This document shows positions 1 to 9,666 of a stretch of 38,317 nucleotides of DNA, piece by piece (within the stretch, counting starts at the first letter, position 1; each line of letters begins with the position of its first letter). The stretch comes from Microcoleus sp. FACHB-DQ6. Its GTDB lineage: Bacteria; Cyanobacteriota; Cyanobacteriia; Cyanobacteriales; Microcoleaceae. Made by a program: the position numbers and the translations under genes. The notes beneath the pieces were generated by a model, which worked only from the letters and a program-made list of their open reading frames with translations, was not told where the DNA came from and did no database searches. Where the stretch lies: contig JACJNV010000138.1 in NCBI GenBank assembly GCA_014695175.1, positions 1 through 38,317 on the forward strand, written 5' to 3'.

Positions 1-2
1 AT

Positions 3-416
3 TATTTCAAACGTTATAATGATTGCTACGGTCATCTAATGGGGGATAATTGTCTGTTCAAACTTGCTCAGACTGTGCAAGAGGTAGTGTACCGTCCGGC
101 GGATTTGGTGGCGCGTTACGGCGGAGAAGAATTTGCCATCATTTTGCCTAATACCGATATTGAAGGAGCGAGTTCGGTGGCCCAACGGATTCACGCTGCT
201 ATTAAAGCTTTACATATTCCTCACAAAACCTCTGATGTGAGCGATGTAGTTACTATTAGTATGGGTATCGCCAACTTGATTCCGATTTCGGAACTATCAT
301 CGGCTGACTTGATTGCGATCGCCGATCGTTCACTATACCGTGCCAAGCAACAGGGGCGCAATCAGTCTGCGATATGCCAGTACAGTGGCGATTCGATTTT
401 TGACACTGACGCTTAA
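3..416 (+). CDS. GGDEF diguanylate cyclase, C-terminal part (5' end outside window)
   Basis: This is the end of a diguanylate cyclase, which condenses two GTP into the second messenger cyclic di-GMP. The frame is open from base 3, so the first ATG inside (39) is an internal methionine and the true start lies upstream of the window. The visible residues begin with YFKRYND and YGHLMGD, the metal- and substrate-binding part of a GGDEF domain. The active-site loop reads GGEEF. Five residues before it stands RPAD, matching the RxxD inhibitory site that binds c-di-GMP for product feedback. The catalytic residues are present, so the domain should be active. Sensory or receiver domains cannot be seen. 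It ends at a TAA just before a long hairpin and opens a region rich in signalling genes. Confidence 0.9.
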   Translation, partial: YFKRYNDCYGHLMGDNCLFKLAQTVQEVVYRPADLVARYGGEEFAIILPNTDIEGASSVAQRIHAAIKALHIPHKTSDVSDVVTISMGIANLIPISELSSADLIAIADRSLYRAKQQGRNQSAICQYSGDSIFDTDA

Positions 417-426
417 ATCACAATAA

Positions 427-462
427 TTGAGACCGAGGACAAAAATTTGTCCTCGGTCTCAA
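427..462. terminator. Perfect 17-bp hairpin between converging genes
   Basis: Two 17-base arms (427-443 and 446-462) are exact reverse complements with only AA between them. The arms begin TTGAGACCGAGG and end CCTCGGTCTCAA. The hairpin sits between the plus-strand cyclase and the minus-strand tRNA. A bidirectional transcription terminator is the likely role, although no clear T-tract follows on either side. Confidence 0.6.
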
Positions 463-486
463 AGTCAGTCATTCAATAAATTTCAA

Positions 487-559
487 TGAGCACGGAGGGA
501 TTTGAACCCCCGACCCTCAGGACCGGAACCTGATGCTCTATCCACTGAGCTACGTGCCC
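487..559 (-). tRNA. trnR-CCG: tRNA-Arg (anticodon CCG)
   Basis: On the minus strand the 73 bases fold as a tRNA. The acceptor stem GGGCACG pairs with CGTGCTC (one G-T pair) and A is the discriminator base. The D-arm contains AGCTCAGTGGATAGAGC. The anticodon stem TCAGG/CCTGA encloses the loop TTCCGGT, giving anticodon CCG, which reads the arginine codon CGG. The T-arm contains GGTTCAAATCC. CCA is not encoded after the discriminator (the next bases are TTG). No intron is seen. Confidence 0.95.
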
Positions 560-927
560 TCGACTGTTTACAGTATAACACGTCTTGCGGAAAATGGCGA
601 GTGCCGATCGCAAATTTCCTGACCAGCCTCCAAACCGCTTGACCCCTGCGGGTTCAACTCGCCCGCGCGATCAAATATCAGGCTGTTCTCGAACCCAGAG
701 ACTGCAACTTTTACCTAAATGGTAACAATAATACGACAATGGATAAAATAATAGATTTTAATCGAGTAAACATTAGGTGCACATTCGATCGGGATCGAGC
801 ATCTACCAGAGCTAAAATAGCCCGCATCAATTCCCCCTACCTAAGCGGCAGTAAATAAATGGTGCTGCTATTAAGACCGGTGGTGCAAATACGGTTCTAG
901 ACTAAGTTCACCAAACCTCTCAATCTT
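560..927. other. Spacer without a recognised gene
   Basis: This 368-base stretch separates the tRNA and the first kinase, which are transcribed divergently, so it should hold both promoters. An AT-rich segment near 720-770 could contain the kinase promoter, but no convincing -35/-10 pair was found. Nothing else was recognised. Confidence 0.4.
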
Positions 928-3795
928 ATGGTTTCTAAACTTTTAGACAAATTACCGCTACGAACTGTTCTCATAGTTCCATTTGTACTGCAAATCGTGG
1001 GAGCCGTGGGACTCGTAGGATATCTGTCTTTTAGAAACGGACAAAAAGCAGTTAATAACCTTGCCAGTCAGTTAATGAGCGAAGTGAGTTTGCGTGTCGA
1101 GCAAAACCTGCAAGTTTACCTGACAACTCCCCATCTAATCAATCAAAGCAAGCTGGATGCTGTCAAGCTCGGCTTGTTAAAGATGGAGAACTTATCAGCT
1201 TGGGAGAAATATCTTTGGCGACAAGTACAATTATATCCCTATATCAATTTTACCTCGGTTGGCAACGAGAAGGGAGATTATAGATCCGGTGAACAACTTT
1301 CTAACGGCTCCCGCACGATGAATGTGATAGAAAAATCTACTGGGTTAAATTTTTATTCTTACAACACGAACGAGCGAGGCGATCGGACTACAGTTGCCAC
1401 CGTTGTCAAAAACTTTGACAATCGGCAAAATACTGCGTACAAAAAAGCCGTAAAAGTCGGTCAACCTACTTGGAGTTCGGTTTATATTTCCTTACTAGAG
1501 CCGACCTTAATTATCAGCGCTATCCAACCCGTATACAGCGACAAAAATCAGCTACAAGGAGGATTATTTGCTGCCTTGCGTCTCGACCATCTTGGAATAT
1601 TTCTCCACAGTCTCAAAGTCGGCAAATCCGGTCAAACATTTATTATAGATCGCCAGGGTACTTTGTTAGCAACCTCCACCCCAGAAAAACCGTTTCGCAC
1701 TAAAGGTAATGAAAGGCAATTGTTTAAAGTGGAAGAAAGCAGCCACCCTTTTACTCGATCTACAGCTAAATATTTAACTGCACAGTATCAAAAATTCGAC
1801 CTAATTAAAAAATCGGAGTTATTGAGCTTTGAAATAAATCACAAGCGACACTTTTTAAAAGTCCTGCCGTTCCAAGACGGCAAAGGTTTAGACTGGCTGA
1901 TTGTCGTAGTTGTTCCCGAAGCTGATTTCACCGCAGAAATTGATGCCAATACTCGCACAGCGGTTTTGCTTTGTTTCGCAGCTTTAGGAGTAGCGGTGGC
2001 GATCGGCATTCTGACTTCTCGGTGGGTAACAAACCCTATTTTGCGCTTAAATGCAGCCGCAAAAAATATTGCTAAAGGTGAATGGGACACAACCGTAGAA
2101 AGTGAACGCTCCGACGAATTGGGGGAATTAGCCAAGTCATTTAACAGCATGGCTCAACAACTGCAACAATCTTTTGAAACTTTAGAAAACCGAGTGCAAG
2201 AGCGGACGGCAGAATTGGCTGTAGCTAAAGACAAAGCAGAGGTAGCGAATCAGGCTAAAAGCACCTTTCTTGCTAACATGAGCCACGAATTGCGATCGCC
2301 TCTCAATGCAATTCTCGGCTTTTCCCAACTGATGACTCGCAGCCAAACTCTATGCCCAGAACATCAAGAAAACATTAGCATAATTAGCAGCAGCGGAGAA
2401 CACCTGCTCACCCTGATTAATAACGTACTAGATTTATCTAAAATTGAATCCGGGCGTACCACCCTCAATCCCAAAAAATTTGACCTCTATCGCCTGCTAA
2501 ACGACTTGGAAGATATGTTTGAACTCAAAGCAGATGACAAGCAGTTGCAGTTAGTTTTTGACCGCAGTCCCGGCGTGCCGCAATATGTAGAAGCCGACGA
2601 GGTAAAGTTGCGACAAATCTTAATTAATCTGCTCAATAACTCTCTTAAATTTACCCAGGAGGGGGGTGTAGCCGTCAGAGTTAGCAAGCAGTCATTAGGC
2701 AGAAATCAGCAGGTAGAAGAGGGAAAATTTGCTCACCCCGAACTATCACTAAATACAGAAATTCCAGCACTTAAGGGTCTTAAAATATCTCAACTCACTC
2801 ACTCGAACAACCCGATTATTGCCACGCCAAATGACGATTTAGCTTCTACCTCTTCCTTCTTCCTTCATTTTGAAGTCGAAGATACTGGTTCCGGTATTGC
2901 TACCAATGAAGTAGACGCTCTTTTTGAACCTTTCGTGCAAACCAAGACAGGGAAAGATTCGCAAGAAGGTACAGGCTTGGGATTGCCCATCAGCCGCAAA
3001 TTTGTGGAATTAATGGGCGGAAAAATGAGCGTCTCTTCTGCTGTGGGCAAGGGAACTAATTTTAAGTTTGAAATTCAAGTTATTGCGGTCGATGCGGCTG
3101 ATGTTGAAAGCCCAAAACCCAGCCGGAACGTTATTGGCCTAGTTCCCAACCAACACACCTATCGAATTTTGATAGTAGACGATAAACCGCTCAACCGTCA
3201 ACTGTTAATTAAAATCCTCTATCCTCTGGGTTTTGAACTAAAAGAAGCTACTAACGGTCAAGAAGCTATTGAGATTTGGGAGAGTTGGGAACCGCATCTA
3301 ATTTGGATGGACATGAGAATGCCTGTGATGGACGGCTACGAAGCTACGCAATACATTAAAGGTACTATTAAAGGTCAAGCTACTGCGATTATTGCGCTGA
3401 CTGCAAGCGTTTTGGAGGAAGAACGGGCAGTTATTTTATCGGCGGGTTGCGATGCTTTTATGAGGAAGCCTTTCCGGGAAGCCGATATTTTTGATGCTAT
3501 GCAAAAACATATCGGAGTGCGCTATATTTATGAAGATCCGGGTCAAACTAATTTATCGGCAATCAAAGAGGGCGATCGCGCACTGACTGCGGCTGATTTC
3601 GTGAGATTGCCTGAGTCGCTGGTATCAGATTTAAAGCTGGCTATACTAAATGCAGATATGGATGTAATTGATAGCTCGATCGAGCAAATTCGATTAAAGG
3701 ATGCAGTAACGGCTGGTGCGATCGCCAATTGTATAGAAAATTTCGAGTACGACAAAATTTTAAAGTTAATATCTCAAGCAATATCACATGAATAA
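928..3795 (+). CDS. Membrane-bound hybrid sensor histidine kinase (Cache-HAMP-HisKA-HATPase-REC)
   Basis: This 955-residue protein senses a signal outside the cytoplasmic membrane and autophosphorylates inside. A first membrane helix (about 14-36) and a second (about 345-367) enclose a roughly 300-residue periplasmic region of dCache/PDC appearance. A HAMP linker follows (about 368-420). The HisKA box [15 protein letters not shown] puts the phosphorylated histidine at 453. The ATPase domain shows the N box (about 555-575), DTGSGI and [10 protein letters not shown] receiver domain starts near 746, with the acceptor aspartate at 795 ([11 protein letters not shown]) and the conserved lysine at 847. 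About 85 unassigned helical residues end the protein. Its last 8 bases overlap the next kinase gene, which suggests coupled translation and a shared phosphorelay. The ligand is unknown. Confidence 0.9.
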   Translation: MVSKLLDKLPLRTVLIVPFVLQIVGAVGLVGYLSFRNGQKAVNNLASQLMSEVSLRVEQNLQVYLTTPHLINQSKLDAVKLGLLKMENLSAWEKYLWRQVQLYPYINFTSVGNEKGDYRSGEQLSNGSRTMNVIEKSTGLNFYSYNTNERGDRTTVATVVKNFDNRQNTAYKKAVKVGQPTWSSVYISLLEPTLIISAIQPVYSDKNQLQGGLFAALRLDHLGIFLHSLKVGKSGQTFIIDRQGTLLATSTPEKPFRTKGNERQLFKVEESSHPFTRSTAKYLTAQYQKFDLIKKSELLSFEINHKRHFLKVLPFQDGKGLDWLIVVVVPEADFTAEIDANTRTAVLLCFAALGVAVAIGILTSRWVTNPILRLNAAAKNIAKGEWDTTVESERSDELGELAKSFNSMAQQLQQSFETLENRVQERTAELAVAKDKAEVANQAKSTFLANMSHELRSPLNAILGFSQLMTRSQTLCPEHQENISIISSSGEHLLTLINNVLDLSKIESGRTTLNPKKFDLYRLLNDLEDMFELKADDKQLQLVFDRSPGVPQYVEADEVKLRQILINLLNNSLKFTQEGGVAVRVSKQSLGRNQQVEEGKFAHPELSLNTEIPALKGLKISQLTHSNNPIIATPNDDLASTSSFFLHFEVEDTGSGIATNEVDALFEPFVQTKTGKDSQEGTGLGLPISRKFVELMGGKMSVSSAVGKGTNFKFEIQVIAVDAADVESPKPSRNVIGLVPNQHTYRILIVDDKPLNRQLLIKILYPLGFELKEATNGQEAIEIWESWEPHLIWMDMRMPVMDGYEATQYIKGTIKGQATAIIALTASVLEEERAVILSAGCDAFMRKPFREADIFDAMQKHIGVRYIYEDPGQTNLSAIKEGDRALTAADFVRLPESLVSDLKLAILNADMDVIDSSIEQIRLKDAVTAGAIANCIENFEYDKILKLISQAISHE

Positions 3796-5224
3796 CGACC
3801 TTGCTAGCACCGATCGCGGTAATATTTTAGTAGTTGACGACACCCCAGCTAATTTGCGACTGCTAGCCGGAATTTTGAATGGCAAGGGCTATAAAGTCCG
3901 CCCCGTACCTAGCGGTGAGTTAGCGCTTTCGGCGGCAAAGGGTATGCCTCCAGATTTGATTTTGCTGGATATTATGATGCCCGAAATGAATGGGTATGAA
4001 GTTTGCGAAAAAATCAAAGCGGATGAACGCACTCGCGACATTCCGGTGATTTTTATTAGCGCGATTAATGACGTACTAGATAAGGTCAAAGCCTTTGCGG
4101 TGGGCGGGGTAGATTATATTACCAAGCCCTTTCAGGTGGAAGAGGTTCTAGTGAGGGTAGAAACCCATTTAGCAATGTGCCAGTTGCAAAAAAAGCTCCA
4201 ACAAAAAAACGATGAACTGACAGTCACTTTAGACCAACTGCAAGCTACTCAGAATCAATTAGTGCAATCGGAAAAACTGGCCGCATTAGGGCAACTAATT
4301 GCGGGCATTGCTCACGAAATTAATACGCCCTTGGGCGCGATTCGGTCGTCTATTGGAAATATTACCAGCTTTTTGGATAACAATCTCGAAAGTTTGCCAG
4401 TTTTTTTTAAAGAACTGTCAGCAGAACGCGAACACGATTTCTTGTGTTTAATGTACCGTTCCAGCCAACAAACTTACTCTTTATCTACGCGAGAAAAACG
4501 GGGCTTGAAAAAAACCGTGAAGCAGCAACTAGAGTCGGAAGGTATTGACAATGCTGACAGCCTTGCTAGCATTTTAGTCAATATTGGATTGCAGGGAAAT
4601 TTGCAAGAATTCTTGCCTTTGCTCAAAGACCCGGACAGCGAAAATATTATAAAAACAGCCTTCGACTTTGCTAGCATTCACAGAAGCGCCCGAACCATCG
4701 CTACCGCTACTGAACGCGCTGCCAAAGTCGTCTTTGCCCTGAAAAATTATGCGCGTTACGATGTAAATGGGGAAAAAATACAGGTGAATATTACGCAGGG
4801 AATTGAAACTGTATTAACTCTTTATCAAAACCAAATCAAGCAGGGTGTGGAAGTCGTCAGAAATTATCAAGATCAATTGCCTGTGGTACTGTGTTATCCC
4901 GACGAACTCAATCAAGTTTGGACAAATTTAATTCACAATGCCTTACAAGCGATGGACAATCAAGGAACTTTAACAATTGACGCGGTACAGCAAGATACCA
5001 GCGTCCTGGTAAAAATTACTGACAGCGGTAAGGGGATTCAACCGGAGATTATTCCGAAAATTTTTGAGCCTTTTTTTACTACTAAACCTGCGGGAGAAGG
5101 CAGCGGGTTGGGATTGGATATTGTCAAAAAAATAATTGAAAAACATCAGGGTAAAATTGATGTCGAGTCGGCACCCGGTAATACAGCATTTACAGTTTCT
5201 TTGCCGATTAATTTAACTGAGTAG
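3788..5224 (+). CDS. Soluble response-regulator/histidine kinase (REC-coiled coil-HisKA-HATPase)
   Basis: This 478-residue protein has no membrane helix. It begins with a receiver domain (about 12-125) carrying ILVVDD and the acceptor aspartate at 61 in [12 protein letters not shown] Gln- and Leu-rich coiled coil (about 128-165) leads to a HisKA box [17 protein letters not shown] with histidine 176. The ATPase domain has an N box ([17 protein letters not shown]), DSGKGI and [11 protein letters not shown]. The HEINTP form of the H-box is typical of NtrB-like kinases. A long helical insert (about 200-290) lies between the H-box and the N box. The start codon lies 8 bases inside the previous gene, so the protein probably receives phosphate from that hybrid kinase or works beside it. 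Confidence 0.9.
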   Translation: MNNDLASTDRGNILVVDDTPANLRLLAGILNGKGYKVRPVPSGELALSAAKGMPPDLILLDIMMPEMNGYEVCEKIKADERTRDIPVIFISAINDVLDKVKAFAVGGVDYITKPFQVEEVLVRVETHLAMCQLQKKLQQKNDELTVTLDQLQATQNQLVQSEKLAALGQLIAGIAHEINTPLGAIRSSIGNITSFLDNNLESLPVFFKELSAEREHDFLCLMYRSSQQTYSLSTREKRGLKKTVKQQLESEGIDNADSLASILVNIGLQGNLQEFLPLLKDPDSENIIKTAFDFASIHRSARTIATATERAAKVVFALKNYARYDVNGEKIQVNITQGIETVLTLYQNQIKQGVEVVRNYQDQLPVVLCYPDELNQVWTNLIHNALQAMDNQGTLTIDAVQQDTSVLVKITDSGKGIQPEIIPKIFEPFFTTKPAGEGSGLGLDIVKKIIEKHQGKIDVESAPGNTAFTVSLPINLTE

Positions 5225-5351
5225 GTAAAGCGTCGCAGACTGAAGGCGGGGGCTAAAAATTTGCAGTCTACCCGCGCGGAATGTAGAATTTGGAAAACGG
5301 TGTGCTTACCCATCGGGCTTCACCCTCCCAAACTAAAGAAGGAAACTAGCG

Positions 5352-5747
5352 ATGTCTAAACCAGCAATTTTGTGTGTTGACGATGAAGTAGGGGTGTTGC
5401 AAAGTCTGGAAATTGAACTGCAACAGGCTTTTAACGGTAAATATCTTTGGGAATTTGCTGAAAGTGCTGCCGAAGCCCTAGAGATTATTGAAGAGCTATC
5501 TGAAGCTGAGGTTAAGATTCTAGTGATTGTCTCTGATTGGTTGATGCCCGGAATGAAAGGAGATGAGTTGCTAATTAAAATTCATCAAAAATATCCGCAA
5601 ATTGTGACAGTGATGCTGACGGGACAAGCAGACCCAGAAGCCATCGAACGAACCAAAAGTCAAGCAAATCTTCATGCTTTCATAGAAAAACCTTGGCAAA
5701 ATCAAGAATTAATTGAAGCGATTAAGTCGGGTCTAGCAAATTTATGA
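5352..5747 (+). CDS. Single-domain response regulator (REC only)
   Basis: This 131-residue protein is a stand-alone receiver domain with no output domain. The acidic pair is at ILCVDDE, the acceptor aspartate is 62 (SDWLMPGMKGDE), the switch threonine is 90 (MLTGQAD) and the conserved lysine is 113 (EKPW). The pattern MLTGQAD with KPW is shared with RpfG/HupR-type receivers. A good ribosome-binding site (AAGGA) lies upstream of the ATG. The stop overlaps the next start as ATGA. Its receiver and that of the next protein place their key residues at the same positions (62, 90, 113), which points to a tandem duplication. It probably shuttles phosphate within the local system. Confidence 0.88.
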   Translation: MSKPAILCVDDEVGVLQSLEIELQQAFNGKYLWEFAESAAEALEIIEELSEAEVKILVIVSDWLMPGMKGDELLIKIHQKYPQIVTVMLTGQADPEAIERTKSQANLHAFIEKPWQNQELIEAIKSGLANL

Positions 5748-8350
5748 AAAAACCAGTCATTATTTGTGTCGATGATGAGCAGACTATACTCGATAGTCTG
5801 GAAATAGACCTGCTAAAGGCCTTTGAAGATAAATATTTAATTGAAACGGCCCAAAGTGGCGAAGAAGCTTTAGAGTTGCTGTCCGAACTTTTAGCAGAAC
5901 AGTATGAAGTTCCTTTGGTTATTTCGGATCATATCATGCCTAGTATGAAAGGAGACGAACTATTAAGGAGCGTTCATGCTATCTCGCCGAACACTCTCAA
6001 GATTATGCTGACGGGGCAGGCAGATTTGGAAGCGGTAGCCAATGCTATTAACTATGCTAAATTGTACCGATATATACCTAAACCTTGGCAATCTGATGAC
6101 TTAAAGTTAACTGTTACTGAGGCAATATATAAATATTTTCAAGATAAAGAGTTAGCTAAAAAACAAATAGAACTTCAGGAAATGAATCAGGAGTTGGTAA
6201 AATTAAACCGCAAGCAGGCAATGCTGATTGCCAAACTCCATGAAAACGAAAGTCGCTTGACCCAATATCTAGAAGCTATGCCATTGGGCGTATGTGTACT
6301 TGATGCAAACGGGCAATCTTTCTACGCTAACCAGAAGGCGCGAGATGTATTTGGCAAAGGCACTGTGCCGCATATTAATTCCGAGCAAAAAGCAGCAATT
6401 TATCAATTCTATAAAGCCGGGACTAATCAGAGATGCCCCGTGGAAGAATTGCCAATTATGCGGGCGCTTCGGGGCGAAAATGTGCGAACTGAAAGTGTAG
6501 AAATTCGTACAGCTAATAAGATTATTCCTGTAGAGAGTTGGGCAACTCCAATTTATGATTCTACAGGCGACATTTCCTATGCGATTATTGCTTTTAGTGA
6601 CATAACTGAACGCAAGGAAGCTGAAGCGGCGCTAATTCAAGCTGAAGAGAAGTATCGCGGGATATTTGAAAATGCTCTAGAAGGTATTTTTCAGACGACG
6701 CCGGACGGACATTTTATTAGTGCGAATCCTGCTCTGGCGGAAATTTACGGCTACGATTCCGCGTCAGAATTGATAGAAAGTATTAATGATACTCAGCAGC
6801 AATTGTACGTCCAACCCAACCGCCGTCAAGAGTTTCTGGCGCTGATGAAACAGCACGGTACTCTGTGTGAGTTTGAGTCTCAGGTTTACTGTCGAGATGG
6901 CAGCATTATCTGGATTTCAGAGTATGCGCGCACAGTTTATGATGCTAACGGTGAAGTGCTTTACTATCAGGGTTTTGCTAAGGATATTAGTTTGCAAAGA
7001 CACGTGGAAGTGGAACGAATCAGGTTTACTAATGATTTAGAAAAAGCTTTGGCAGCCCAAGAAAAGTTAAATGAGGCACTGTCAGAAAACGAAAGCCGAT
7101 TGACTCAATTCCTGGAAGCGATGCCAGTGGGAATATTTGTTGTCGATGGTAAGGGTAAACCTTTTTACATGAATTCTTGGGGGGAGAGGATACTAGCCCA
7201 AGGTTTAATTTTTGATGGGGGTACTGACCAATTTCCTGAAGCTTATCAATTTTACGACGCTGCAACTAATCAATTGTATCCGAGGGATAGCCAACCGATT
7301 GTTCGGGCGTTGCGGGGAGAATTTGTGCGTATGGACGATTTAGAAGTTCATGGGTCGGATCGGATTGTGCCGATCGAGGTTTGGGCGACTCCAATCTACG
7401 ACGAACGGAAAAACATAGTTTACGCGATCGCAGCTTTTCAAGACATCACCGAACGTCAAGAGGTAGAAACCGAGCGTCGCCAATTCACAGACGAGTTACA
7501 AAAAGCTTTAGCAGCGGAAGAAAAATTAACAGATGCTTACGGGCGGTTTGTGCCGCACGAATTTCTCCACTTTCTGGGATATGAAAGTATTCTGGAAGTA
7601 AAATTAGGGGATCAGGTACAAAAAGAAATGTCGGTGCTGTTTTCAGATATTCGCGATTTCACTTCGGTTTCTGAAACGATGAATCCCGAAGAAAATTTTA
7701 AATTTATTAATGCTTATTTGTCGCGGATGGAACCTGCAATTACTAACAATTTTGGTTTTATTGATAAATACATTGGCGATGCGATTATGGCGCTGTTTGA
7801 TGGCAGTGCGGACCATGCTGTGAAAGCTGGAATTGCTATGCTAGAACAGCTTAACGAGTATAATATTAGTCGGCATCAACCCGATCGCCCGCCGCTGCAA
7901 ATTGGCATTGGAATCAATACGGGTTCTTTGATGTTAGGCACGGTTGGCGGTCAAAGTCGGATGGACAGCACGGTGATTAGTGATGCGGTAAACTTAGCCT
8001 CCCGCGTGGAAAGTTTGACAAAAGAGTATGGAGTGTCGATGTTAATTACTCACAATACTTTTATGCAGTTGAACGATATTTATGATTTCAGGTTGATCGA
8101 TCGCGTAGCAGTTAAAGGCAAATCACGAATGGTAACAGTTTATGAAGTATTTACGGCAGATCCGCCAGACTTACGACAGAAAAAGTTAGAGACAAAGACA
8201 ATGTTTGAGGAAGCTTTGATACTCTACAATAGTGACAGGTTAGTCGAAGCTAAAAAATTGTTTTCGGCGTGCCTGGAAATCAACCCTCAGGATAAGGTAG
8301 CTCAAATTTATATGAAGCGGTGTCTGAAACCGGCGATCGCTCCTCCATAA
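5744..8350 (+). CDS. Class III adenylate cyclase with REC and three PAS domains
   Basis: This 868-residue soluble protein should make cyclic AMP under receiver and PAS control. The receiver (1-125) has aspartate 62 and lysine 113. A coiled coil (about 130-170) precedes PAS domains near 172-288, 300-415 and 445-565. The first and third PAS share NESRLTQ, ALRGE and WATPIYD and look duplicated. The catalytic domain starts near 625. Metal-binding aspartates are 635 (FSDIRDF) and 679 (YIGDAIM). Lysine 675 and threonine 743 occupy the base-selecting positions, the Lys/Thr pair known from cyanobacterial adenylate cyclases. Asparagine 750 and arginine 754 are the transition-state residues. A TPR-like tail ends the protein. 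The start overlaps the previous stop (ATGA). Confidence 0.9.
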   Translation: MKKPVIICVDDEQTILDSLEIDLLKAFEDKYLIETAQSGEEALELLSELLAEQYEVPLVISDHIMPSMKGDELLRSVHAISPNTLKIMLTGQADLEAVANAINYAKLYRYIPKPWQSDDLKLTVTEAIYKYFQDKELAKKQIELQEMNQELVKLNRKQAMLIAKLHENESRLTQYLEAMPLGVCVLDANGQSFYANQKARDVFGKGTVPHINSEQKAAIYQFYKAGTNQRCPVEELPIMRALRGENVRTESVEIRTANKIIPVESWATPIYDSTGDISYAIIAFSDITERKEAEAALIQAEEKYRGIFENALEGIFQTTPDGHFISANPALAEIYGYDSASELIESINDTQQQLYVQPNRRQEFLALMKQHGTLCEFESQVYCRDGSIIWISEYARTVYDANGEVLYYQGFAKDISLQRHVEVERIRFTNDLEKALAAQEKLNEALSENESRLTQFLEAMPVGIFVVDGKGKPFYMNSWGERILAQGLIFDGGTDQFPEAYQFYDAATNQLYPRDSQPIVRALRGEFVRMDDLEVHGSDRIVPIEVWATPIYDERKNIVYAIAAFQDITERQEVETERRQFTDELQKALAAEEKLTDAYGRFVPHEFLHFLGYESILEVKLGDQVQKEMSVLFSDIRDFTSVSETMNPEENFKFINAYLSRMEPAITNNFGFIDKYIGDAIMALFDGSADHAVKAGIAMLEQLNEYNISRHQPDRPPLQIGIGINTGSLMLGTVGGQSRMDSTVISDAVNLASRVESLTKEYGVSMLITHNTFMQLNDIYDFRLIDRVAVKGKSRMVTVYEVFTADPPDLRQKKLETKTMFEEALILYNSDRLVEAKKLFSACLEINPQDKVAQIYMKRCLKPAIAPP

Positions 8351-8453
8351 TACAATTTTAAATTTTAGAGTTTAGAATTGGGAATGATTTATTCCATAAT
8401 GGTTGGGAGTTTGCCTACAGTTACATTTTTTTTGAAACTGGTATAATCATTGT

Positions 8454-9542
8454 TTAGACAGGCAAAGAAACGCAAACTATTGTTTCTTGCTGCGGTAAAC
8501 TTTCTATTTTAAATTCTCCTCCGTGCAATTCTACAAGGCGTTGAACAATAGCCAGACCCAATCCCAAACCTGCTTGTTGGTAAAGTTTGCGATCGAACTG
8601 CCTGTAAGCTTCTAGCTGTGCAATCTGATCGGTAGTCATGCCGCGGCCTTTGTCTTTGACAGACAGAATAAAAGTCTGATTTTCGACGAAAGTGTTTAAT
8701 AAAACCGGCGTTCCTTCTAATGAAAATTTGAAGGCATTGTCCAATAGTTCTTCAACAATTTTTGCGAGTCTGACCGAATCCATAGCTACCGACGAATCTT
8801 GCAAGTTTAATTGTAAATCTTCTGTTCTATTCGCGTGTTTTGCTTGCTGTCGCGCTTTTTGACTCAGCAAAGATTTTACACAGCTAAATTCGCTATTTCG
8901 CATCTCCTTTAGCAGTTCGGGATTTGTGGCTGCTATCTCCAGTTCTGCATACAGCAAAAAGTTCTGAATCAGTCGATACAAGCGATGACCGGAAGTTTGA
9001 ATTTGACCGATCATCTCTAAGATATCTGATTCCTCTAAGACCTGATATTCTGACAAAATCAGCTCCGAAAAACCCAGAATGGCATTCAAAGGAGTCCGCA
9101 ATTCGTGGGGCAGCGACATACTAATATTAGTGCGTAATTCGTCTAGCGTCTTTTGAGATTGTCGGCTAATTGTTTTTTGTTTTTCAAGTCTAATAGCAAT
9201 GGCTTTTAGCAGTTCTTGCGGCGTACACGGCTTAGTAATGTAATCGTCAGCTCCCAGTTCCATGCCCGTGCGAACGTCAACTTTATCGGCTTTGGCTGTG
9301 AGGAAAATAAACGGAATTGTGGCAGTCAAGGGTTCGGAGCGCAAAGCTTTGATGACGCCGTAACCGTCTACTTCCGGCATCATCATGTCGCACAAAATTA
9401 AATCCGGGATTTTTTCGATCGCCAATTTGATGCCGACTTTGCCGTTAATCGCTCCTATTCCTTCAAAATTCTCGGCTTCCAGCAACTCTAAAATATTCTC
9501 TCTAATCGCTTCTTCGTCTTCTATTACCAAAATCTTAGCCAC
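8454..9542 (-). CDS. Receiver-histidine kinase (REC-HisKA-HATPase), GTG start
   Basis: This 362-residue soluble protein has a receiver (about 2-120) with aspartate 52 in LCDMMMPEVDG and lysine 104 in ITKP. A kinase core follows with H-box [19 protein letters not shown] (histidine 146). The ATPase domain shows ELLDNAFKFS, DKGRGM and GLGLGLAIVQ. The start is GTG: a strong ribosome-binding site AAAGGAG (minus strand, 9551-9557) stands 8 bases upstream, and the first codons give MAKILVIEDE, a normal receiver beginning. It converges on the adenylate cyclase gene. The REC-first order suggests that an upstream kinase tunes its activity. The partner is not visible. Confidence 0.88.
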   Translation of the reverse strand: MAKILVIEDEEAIRENILELLEAENFEGIGAINGKVGIKLAIEKIPDLILCDMMMPEVDGYGVIKALRSEPLTATIPFIFLTAKADKVDVRTGMELGADDYITKPCTPQELLKAIAIRLEKQKTISRQSQKTLDELRTNISMSLPHELRTPLNAILGFSELILSEYQVLEESDILEMIGQIQTSGHRLYRLIQNFLLYAELEIAATNPELLKEMRNSEFSCVKSLLSQKARQQAKHANRTEDLQLNLQDSSVAMDSVRLAKIVEELLDNAFKFSLEGTPVLLNTFVENQTFILSVKDKGRGMTTDQIAQLEAYRQFDRKLYQQAGLGLGLAIVQRLVELHGGEFKIESLPQQETIVCVSLPV

Positions 9543-9550
9543 GGTGATAG

Positions 9551-9557
9551 CTCCTTT
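9551..9557 (-). promoter_or_regulatory. Ribosome-binding site fixing a GTG start
   Basis: The minus strand reads AAAGGAG eight bases before the GTG at 9542-9540. It is a near-consensus Shine-Dalgarno sequence and the reason for choosing the GTG start of the receiver-kinase. Confidence 0.7.
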
Positions 9558-9666
9558 TAGTCAGTAGTTTGTTGGAAAATTCTGGGTTCAGACACTTGAT
9601 AAGTTTGTTTGTTAGGCGCTTAATTAATCGTTAAGTAGCGGATATGTATAGTTGATAATTCAGTTG

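Noticed and set aside
640..675. T-arm-like sequence GCGGGTTCAACTCGCCCGC
   Set aside because: It resembles a tRNA T-arm, but the loop is too long and no acceptor, D or anticodon stems are found around it.
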